Source: Notospermus geniculatus
Lineage: Eukaryota > Nemertea > Pilidiophora > Heteronemertea > Lineidae
Assembly (NCBI GenBank): GCA_002633025.1
Contig: NMRB01000497.1
Coordinates: 124,211 to 188,210, forward strand
Reading direction: 5' to 3'
DNA length: 64,000 nucleotides
The translations under genes were made by a program, and so were the position numbers. The notes under the pieces are model-generated. The model saw nothing but the letters and a program-made list of their open reading frames with translations. It was not told the DNA's origin and did no database searches. This document shows, in pieces, positions 56,684 through 64,000 of this stretch (its first letter is position 1; every line of letters begins with the position of its first letter).

Positions 56684-57366
56684 GCAGCGGTCAATGTAAA
56701 CCCTGGACCCCCCCCCCCCTGTTCAGGGGTCACCACTAAATTAGTGTCGAAAAAGTGTCGAGTTCTGAGCGCTCAATTTTTTTCTTGTCGTCGTATCTCT
56801 GTCGACCCAAAAAATAGATAATGTCGAATTCCTGGCGTTTACTTCATAATTGCTAATAGAAATGACTAAAAAAAGGTAAAAGATTAGTGAAAAAAGCTGG
56901 TNNNNNNNNNNNNNNNNNNNNNNNNNNNNNNNNNNNNNNNNNNNNNNNNNNNNNNNNNNNNNNNNNNNNNNNNNNNNNNNNNNNNNNNNNNNNNNNNNNN
57001 NNNNNNNNNNNNNNNNNNNNNNNNNNNNNNNNNNNNNNNNNNNNNNNNNNNNNNNNNNNNNNNNNNNNNNNNNNNNNNNNNNNNNNNNNNNNNNNNNNNN
57101 NNNNNNNNNNNNNNNNNNNNNNNNNNNNNNNNNNNNNNNNNNNNNNNNNNNNNNNNNNNNNNNNNNNNNNNNNNNNNNNNNNNNNNNNNNNNNNNNNNNN
57201 NNNNNNNNNNNNNNNNNNNNNNNNNNNNNNNNNNNNNNNNNNNNNNNNNNNNNNNNNNNNNNNNNNNNNNNNNNNNNNNNNNNNNNNNNNNNNNNNNNNN
57301 NNNNNNNNNNNNNNNNNNNNNNNNGGGGGGGGGGGGGTACAGGGTTTACATTGACCGCTGCACGAT
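56684..57366. mobile_element. Probable inverted-repeat element around a gap
   Basis: CAGCGGTCAATGTAAACCCT plus a poly-C run (56690-56720) is mirrored by a poly-G run plus AGGGTTTACATTGACCGCTG (57325-57360). The interior is largely N. Confidence 0.65.
56902..57324. other. Assembly gap, 423 N
   Basis: Run of N that ends directly at a poly-G run. Confidence 0.99.
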
Positions 57367-57374
57367 CAAATATC

Positions 57375-57490
57375 CAACATAGAGCACAAAGCACGACACA
57401 CAAAATGATAGTAGACATAAAGTCGTCTCCGAATTTCGCAAAATTTTCCACCCCAACCGGGGTCTTCCTCAGGCACTTTCTAGTTGAGAT
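57375..57490 (-). repeat. Dispersed repeat with hammerhead-like core, copy 2
   Basis: On the minus strand AACTAGAAAGTGCCTGAGGA, then GACCCC, GGTT, GGGGTG and GAAAATTTTGCGAAATTCGG. It pairs with 23906-23990; the two drift in length, so the encoded peptides lose a common frame. Confidence 0.6.
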
Positions 57491-57609
57491 CAAGGAAGTG
57501 GTCCCGATCAAAAGTAATGTCCGCTGAAGAAAAAGCCAACGCCAACGTTGTGCTACAGTGTTGTCCGGGAGTGTTGTCCCCAACAACAGCGTCCGATGTA
57601 ACATTTGAA

Positions 57610-57752
57610 GTTGTTCGCCATATGCAGTGTTCCCCTACAATAGACTTCGGAATAAGCAGCGACTTGACAATACGGTACACAAACACAGACGAGTCAGTCT
57701 GTTTACAAGGGGGATTCTTAGCGATAGCAACACTCGCAAACGTTACACCAGA
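57610..57752. mobile_element. MITE family T, degenerate copy
   Basis: Shares CAGTGTTCCCCT, CGGAATAAGCAGCGACTTGACAAT-like sequence and ACGTTACACC with the other family T members. Confidence 0.55.
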
Positions 57753-58685
57753 AGAGGTGTGTCTGGTGATCATTCCGATCCCCTCCCGACTGCCGTAGGT
57801 GGCGTCGTCGGCGTTGGGTACGGGGAAACCCCACTGAAACTGGTGACGTCATGTACGAAAAGGGAATCACTTCGTTTTCGTTGTCGGAGTCGTGACGCAT
57901 CTTAAAATCTCTCTGTCATTGGAATCTCGTCATCTTCATCTTTGGCATTCAAAATTCCATAATAGCAAACATGTATTCCACAATAGCAAACATGTTTATC
58001 TAAACTTTAAGTCTTGATTTTAATTAAAAGTCTATACTCCGTGAATAAATTGAAAGATGATGTCCCACCCAGACAGATCTATTCAGAGAGCCGGTATTTT
58101 TTTCTTGGAAACTTTTGAGGTGTTTAACGCGGGGCGTGCGGTCAAGTGGAGCAAAATGTGGCTTAGTTTTGTAACATAATGTGCCATTCTTTATCAATTT
58201 TGACGTATTTTCACAAGAATGTTGTTTTGAAATCCCACAGAAATTTGAACAGAGAGCTATCTGGGTTGACAATGACGGTGCAAAATTTGATTATGATTCG
58301 ATATAAAGGTTTAAGGCAGATCAGACTACGCTATATTATGCGTTTATTCAACATATTTGGGGTAGAAAATTCAAAATGTACATGTATTCAATAAACTATA
58401 GAATCTTTAGCGGAAAATAGATCCTTTGAAATTGAATATGTGGAAATTATGAGACTTCGAGTGAAGCCATAAGTGTTTGGAATGTTAAAGTACTAGTGCG
58501 TTCACTGTGATAAGTTTATATGTGCGCCGTAATTCTATTCGCAGTTAATCCGTGGTCGCCTTCCATTGGTCAGGAATAGGCCTATTTCCACAGCGTAAAT
58601 CTGCATTATGTATCCAGAAAAATTGGTATCGCTCTTAAAGTAAAGATAGTACATTGTTTACTTTGTAAAACTGGTCTGGTGTGTA
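57753..58685. other. Unrecognised spacer
   Basis: A short duplication CAAACATGTTTATC / CAAACATGTATTCC lies near 57970-57998. No gene supported. Confidence 0.4.
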
Positions 58686-58828
58686 CGGTGGCCCGTAAGG
58701 GACCTGTATTTTTTAAAAACTCGCAATACGAGTTTATAATCTCGCAATAATACGACTTTTTAAACTCGCGAGTTTATAAACTCGTATTGCGAGTTTTTAA
58801 AAAATTTCATGTCCCTTACGGGCCACCG
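58686..58828. mobile_element. TA-flanked MITE, 143 bp
   Basis: CGGTGGCCCGTAAGGGAC and GTCCCTTACGGGCCACCG are perfect 18-bp TIRs with TA outside each (58684-58685, 58829-58830). The inner arms repeat AAAACTCGCAATACGAG and its inverse. Confidence 0.93.
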
Positions 58829-58838
58829 TACATTAGGT

Positions 58839-58875
58839 AGGTGTGCTCCCAAATTGATGATTTGGGAGCACACCT
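58839..58875. repeat. Perfect 16-bp stem hairpin
   Basis: AGGTGTGCTCCCAAAT, loop TGATG, ATTTGGGAGCACACCT. It lies 8 bases downstream of the TA-flanked MITE. Confidence 0.96.
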
Positions 58876-59109
58876 ATTGTTATGTTGTCTGTCGTCTGCT
58901 CTGTCCGCGGGGCGCGTGCGAAAAAAAGTTTTGTCTCACGATTCGACGCTTAAACTACGATAAAAATCAGAAACATTTTGAGGTCAAATCAAGGGCGATT
59001 CAACCGATAAAATCAAAATACACAATTATTTATATTTACCTATATCCTGCTTTGATCATCGGCAAGCCGCGTGATCTATAACTCATTTCTTGATCTGCAA
59101 GACAGTTTT

Positions 59110-59296
59110 ATGGGCATTCCTTATTTAGGCCTTCTTCGCTCTTTCAAAGAGCATGTTACAAATCATCGTGTAGACCTGCACCTGTCGGACCTTCTTGTTA
59201 GGCCCCGGACCTACAAGTCCTCGGGCATGTACTCTCAGTCCTCGGTGATGTTCGGTCGGGAGCTTCGTGTCTTATCTCGGGCCGATCTTCGAAATG
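59110..59296 (+). repeat. Dispersed repeat shared with 15.9 kb
   Basis: Inverse complement of 15944-16126 with high identity. An 81-codon open frame covers it (59071-59316), but the other copy has a 7-base indel in it. Confidence 0.85.
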
Positions 59297-59619
59297 GTAG
59301 ATGGAAACTCATATAAAAGGCCATATTCTTTACGTTTTGACAATTGTTTGGTTTGAGATATCGAGATTTGATGATTATACGGTGATTGATGTGAAAGAAT
59401 ATCACTTTAAAGAAAGGAAGATTGATATTGCCTAATCGTTCTTATTTTACAGTCTGGGAAAACTCAGAAAAAACCGAAAGACAGCTCCTCGTGGCTACCC
59501 CATTTTTTCGATATTTACTGTCTGGTTTTGATTGCAAAGAAATTGACAAAGACAAACTATTTTTTCATGATTATTTTGTCACTTATCCCCTCCTGAATGA
59601 AGCATCGTGACATTAATGG

Positions 59620-59895
59620 AGCCCTGATAGCCGCTGAGTGGTTATGACGTACGCTCAGCAAGCGGCAGGTCCTGGGTTCGAATCCAGCCCGGGCCGTATG
59701 AGATTTCGTTCCCGGCTCTTCACGTCCGTCGCATGGGACAATAAGCCGTGGTGCCTTGTACAGTACCTTGTTTGTTTGCAAAGCAAAAGATCACATCCAA
59801 GTGAGGAACATGAGTAGCTTGAGATGGCCTCTTCCGTACTCACCAGGGCCAATAATGCTATGGCTTCGGTCCTGACGGTAAATCTAATAAAAAAT
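59620..59895 (+). mobile_element. tRNA-derived SINE, most complete copy
   Basis: The tRNA-like head has TAGCCGCTGAGTGG (A-box region, about 59628-59641) and GGTTCGAATCC (B box, 59675-59685). The body has GACGTCCGTCGCATGGGACA, CATCCAAGTGAGGAACATGA, GAGATGGCCTCTTCCGTACT and GCTATGGCTTCGGTCCTGAC, ending in an A-rich tail. SINEs of this form are transcribed by Pol III and mobilised by a partner LINE, which is not visible here. Confidence 0.9.
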
Positions 59896-59926
59896 TCAAA
59901 ATACATTTTAATGTATTTTGAATTTT

Positions 59927-60061
59927 GAATGGCTGATATTCATAAAAGCTATAGCAAATGCTTTTACTTCAAGTTTTGTAGTACATTTACATTGGACCTC
60001 GCTGTGCAAATCTTAACTACATGTATAAGCATTTGCTAACTTTTATGAATACCAGCCATTC
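59927..60061. mobile_element. 135-bp foldback MITE
   Basis: GAATGGCTGATATTCATAAA and TTTATGAATACCAGCCATTC bound the element, and CAAATGCTT / AAGCATTTG extends the pairing. It starts immediately after the SINE tail, where a further hairpin (TTCAAAATACAT / ATGTATTTTGAA) lies. Confidence 0.85.
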
Positions 60062-61346
60062 TCCACGCTTTGCGTCATACTATAAGTTGGAAAGTCTGTA
60101 AGCGGATTATTTTCAAAGGAATTTTGTAAAATGAGCATTTTGACCGCAATGTCGGCGATGATGACCCCGATCCGTTATAAAATTGTTTCACCTGCACTCT
60201 TCAACCACATGTGCACATAAAAGGATAGTAAACGTTCTGTAGTTAGGACAACAACTGCCAAGGTGAGAAAGGGAGTATATGACGAAACGTGACGAACCAG
60301 TAAGATTGATGACTTCATTTCAATACACGCCAATGATCGATGGCCGCTGTCAAAATATGCCCAGGGTTCGTCGCGCTCTGTGAGAACAGCACACCGCCTG
60401 GCGAACGGGACCACTCAAATTGGATTGGATAAATCAAATGAACCCATAGGTGTCACAAAACGGACCGAACGCTTTTTTCAAGATAATTACAAGAATTGTG
60501 CTAATGCCTTCGCGTAGTCGCGGAATTTAAAATAGCACTGGCTAACAGCCAAGTTCGCTTTGTGGACTGTTTGAAGCGAACACGTGACTTAAGTCCTAAA
60601 TGCCTAATGTTCCATACCTGTTTACGATACGAGGTCCATCATTGTGATTAGGTAGACATGCTTTAGTGCGCCGAGAATTCACGGCTTTTTCAATATATCA
60701 CGAACTGTGACCTCGGCTGACCTAAAATTCCTCCAAAGCGTCGACCAAAACGCGCGTATTCACTCCATCACGGAACGTTTTGACACACTGCCATCTTGTC
60801 TTGTTTATAAGGCGATGATATTATGCAAAAACCGGTAAAATTATGTACCTGTATGACGACTCCTTGTAGGTCTTCAAATACACGGAATGTCACGGATTGA
60901 AACTGAAAATGCGAAACCAAACACTGTATAATTTATCATTAGGCAGTAGGCCTAGCATCCTCGCACCCAGGGTATTCACAGCCGGTTCCCCTTCTCGCGC
61001 TTGGTTCAGGGTGGGTACGACCGTAAATGACCTGAGATTCTCAGGATGTAGGCCTAGATGGTATCCTTAGGGGTATCTGCCTCGCAAAGTCCGTGTTTTA
61101 GTACCGACATTGTACCTGGACGACACTTTCTCTCCTCCACTGGCCACTCTTCATTTTCCCGCCAACCTGGAACATGTCGCCGCCAGACCAATTTTTGCAG
61201 CGCAAGGCATCCTTTCTAAAGAGCCCAAGACCACCTGTCGGACACTCAGGTCTGGCTCACTTCATCTACTAATGGCTATTGAAAATATTTGTAATTTTGG
61301 ACAACAAAATTGTATTATTTGTGAAGTGCATGTAAGCCGGGCATGT
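60062..61346. other. Unrecognised DNA
   Basis: A 79-codon minus frame (60175-60414) contains a hydrophobic segment and is discussed under rejected items. No gene supported. Confidence 0.4.
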
Positions 61347-61367
61347 AAGCTACTGTAACAGTAGCTT
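61347..61367. repeat. Short perfect hairpin
   Basis: AAGCTACTG-TAA-CAGTAGCTT, with partial repeats (GTAACAGTAGCTTGTAA, GAAGCTACTGTAACA) to 61405. Confidence 0.9.
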
Positions 61368-61436
61368 GTAACAGTAGCTTGTAAGTGCATGAAGCTACTG
61401 TAACACATGCCAACACCTTGTGGAAGGGACCTAAAG

Positions 61437-61810
61437 CCAGGCGTACTACATCGCACTTGCGACAGGATACAATAGTCGCCACCGAGCTACCTGGCGACTG
61501 GGAGGATCTAGCTGAAACTGATCAGTCGCCAGAAACGGTCGATGTACGCACCCTTGCAATTCGCTGGACCTGAGATTTTGCCAGTCGCCGCGAGTTGCAC
61601 TTGTTCAACTTTCTAGTGACTAGTTGCACCCAGTTTCGTTCAGTCGCTGCGATGTATGCGTTCAGGACATGCCGACTGATTGGCTCCTCCTACATGTACG
61701 GTACATGTAGTTTTACTGAGTTGCTGAATTTGCTATGTGCGCGCAGCCCGTACATCACCAGCGACTGATCAGATCAGTTGCTTCCAGTCGCAAGTGCGAT
61801 GTACGCCCGG
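61437..61810. mobile_element. 374-bp DNA element, CCAGGCGTAC ends
   Basis: CCAGGCGTAC...CATCGCACTTGCGAC on the left and GTCGCAAGTGCGATGTACGC-CCGG on the right are inverted over about 28 bp. Flanks CCTAAAG and CTTAAAG suggest a 7-8-bp TSD with one mismatch, which would fit hAT. No transposase inside. Confidence 0.82.
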
Positions 61811-64000
61811 CTTAAAGCCCTATCATCCCGCAAAAGCAATGAAAAAGGAGGAAGACAGCAAACCAAACCAGCTCGACCCCAGCGTGTCCCATAGTGCACG
61901 TGAAAAGCCGCATTGTGTAGGCATTATCATGCTGAATATGACACAAGCCCCTGGATATGGGATTTGAATAGCTCACTCGGAGTGTCAGGAAAAACAGGCC
62001 ATGTGTCCTCATGTTGGCATTTGGTATTTTGGTAATTTATTTCGAAATGATTATTTGGTTGAGATCATGTGTTCGAAAGGAAAGTAAAGATTGTTGTAAA
62101 CTTTCCAAATAAGTTATAATGAGGATGAGCATAGTTCACCTCTCCAGGACATTGCCATCAATAAACAGCAGTTTGATAGAAGCCCCTTATCTTCATTTAA
62201 CAAGCTACACTAATATGATTATGTCGTTTCCTGTGTCGTCCAAATCTTAACAGGACAGGAATCAACGGGTCTTAGAAATGCAAGTCCGCCAAACAATAAC
62301 CATCTACGGTCGCCCACACTCCTTCCTGTGGAGGTAGGAAATAAGGGTCATGGTCTCTGCAGCCACATGTTCTAATCCTTCGCTGAACAATAAGACCGGA
62401 CTTTGATTCCAGGGGGACTTTGATCCCTGTCACACCTGTCTTCTTCAAGTAACTTCCACATCATGGTGGAATTCATGGATTTAGTTGTGCAGGATTCAGA
62501 TAGTATGTCTCCTCACCTGTTTCTGGGGGCGCCACCTCTCATCCAATATGGCCGCCACAGCCACCATCTTGACTTTCGTTTCCACGCGCATGTGCAATCC
62601 ACGGGCATATGCCACGCTTTGCGTTGCTCTTGTTTTGTCTTAAACAATCCGTTCAAAAATTAGATGATCAGAGGGCGCAACAGTTGCTTTTTGAACATGC
62701 AAAAAGCGGTCGAGGGACAATCTAGCATGTGTTTTCTGGTTCAATTAACAAAGGCATTGCTCAACCAGGGACCTTGTACTCGACGGTTTTGGAATCTCGC
62801 CCGCAATGAGGAAGCTTCCCGCCACACACTGGTGCAAAATCAGTCGCATATTCTTATTCTATTCAGCTGTGAGTGATGTTACGACCTATTTTCTGCTCGA
62901 TTCTCCCGCCTGAATTTCTTTTTCAAATTGCCACTTAAAGCAGAAACTTCTTTTAAGTAGGACCTCATTATCGGTCGTGTTTGTGATGCAGAAATGCAAA
63001 CTCGCTCACGGAAACTTACCCCCATTCTGCTCGCACAAATACCTCTAAAATGTCACCTCTTACAAACCTCTAGTCATTTTAGACATGGGCGGGGCCACGC
63101 TGGCGTCCCGTCGACATTTCCGAATAGCGACACCAAAGACAGAAATTAAGACATTTTTCTTATTTATCGATCAGGGTTTGAGAACTTAATGCGTCATGTG
63201 AGAAGAAAACAGATAAAACTGCTTCAAAGATGTTTCAAATGTGAGACTTTGTTGGTAGAGGACGCGAACTAGGCCTGGTTAAATATATGGGTGAAACTTT
63301 TGTGTTGGCCATTGTTAGGATGTCTTGGTACACATACGAAACAGCATGAAGATATTTCAAATCTCAAACTGTGATTTCATGCTTGGAATTTTTCCTTGGC
63401 TGACTTGGAACCAGTTTAGGGCGTTGGTGATGTCCATCAACTGAAATAGAAATTGAGAATGTTGAAGTAATGTATAGGTGGGCCGAAAAGTGTGTTATCT
63501 TCCTGTCGTTCTCCTGTGCATAAAACGATCACATGCCTCATACCGCCTGCTTTTCAGATTTCTTGATGAATCTGCGCAAAAAAACAACGTCCGTCGATAA
63601 TTTCAGTGTGAGCATCAACCAAGCAATCAAATTCAGATTCGGTGCGGGACAGTAGTCTCGGAAACCAATAGGGCACCGAAATATCAACCAATCAGAAATC
63701 AGTTTGCTGCGGTCCAGCTCCTACGCCATTGCCGGAAGCACGCTATTAGCCAATAGTAAACCATTGTGGTGTTAGGTTGAGTTATGAAAATTAAGTCAAA
63801 AGAGCCAGCGAGAAGAGCAATAAGGAATGACAATTTGACGTCTCCACAACCGGTAACATCATGTCGGTAAACCTGCCATTATTTTTTTCACCACAAATCG
63901 TCTCTTTCCCACGTGGTCTTAGGGTCTTTAGCATTTGGAAGACCATCATGTTTAGGTATTTTTGTTTACGTTGTGCCTTATTGGTCAACAAAATGTCCTA
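61811..64000. other. Unrecognised DNA to the window edge
   Basis: No gene, RNA or repeat that I can support beyond CCAATCAGAAATCAG and GCCAATAGT words near 63690-63755. Confidence 0.4.

Noticed and set aside
56741-57604. 287-codon minus-strand frame
   Set aside because: It spans an N gap and the dispersed repeat at 57.4 kb.
59620-59695. A genuine tRNA gene at the SINE head
   Set aside because: It is followed by a repeated SINE body, the stems are imperfect, and related copies occur at 2.4 and 28 kb.
60175-60414. 79-codon minus frame resembling a GPCR third helix (TLAVVVLTTERLL)
   Set aside because: Spacing from the nearest cysteine to the ER pair is about 31 residues instead of the usual 25, the start is GTG, and no neighbouring helices are seen.

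Overview
This is a eukaryotic nuclear scaffold window that is gene-poor and dominated by repeats. I find no complete host gene I would defend. Frequent AGGCCTA and TACATGTA words, tRNA-derived SINEs, abundant short inverted-repeat elements (MITEs), a Polinton/Maverick-type DNA polymerase remnant and N-filled scaffold gaps suggest a marine invertebrate, perhaps a deuterostome such as an echinoderm or hemichordate. That assignment is an inference from composition and repeat style, not proof.

Layout. 1-5 kb: three blocks of one 30-bp minisatellite, the first a head-to-head inverted pair, with a composite dispersed repeat and a SINE between them. 5-9.2 kb: a hAT-like MITE, then a second copy of the composite repeat that has gained a 915-bp palindrome and a fragment of a protein-primed family B DNA polymerase. 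9.2-12.5 kb: a large duplication whose second copy carries two extra transposons. 12.5-19 kb: mostly unrecognised sequence with small MITEs and tandem duplications. 19.1-21.6 kb: two direct copies of a roughly 467-bp segment around a gap and a hairpin-forming satellite. 21.6-30 kb: SINE, several MITEs, a ribozyme-like repeat and a triplicated 350-bp block. 30.5-34.8 kb: three successive tandem duplications, the largest about 1.6 kb. 35-45 kb: unrecognised DNA with MITEs, a minisatellite at 40.4 kb and a short cysteine-rich ORF at 41.0 kb. 45-58 kb: nested MITEs and two more gaps, each beside inverted repeats. 58-64 kb: further foldback elements and a full tRNA-derived SINE.

How the parts relate. 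Several families occur both with and without an insertion, so this one window gives empty and filled sites, target-site duplications (TSDs) and a relative order of events. Recurrent terminal inverted repeat (TIR) families have TA, TTAA, 5-bp and 8-9-bp TSDs, suggesting at least four transposase types acted in trans. Most open frames come from the 30-bp periodic array, from N runs read as open, or from inverted repeats. The only protein-level signals I trust are the degraded DNA polymerase (7.54-8.21 kb, minus strand) and, weakly, the cysteine-rich ORF at 41.0 kb.
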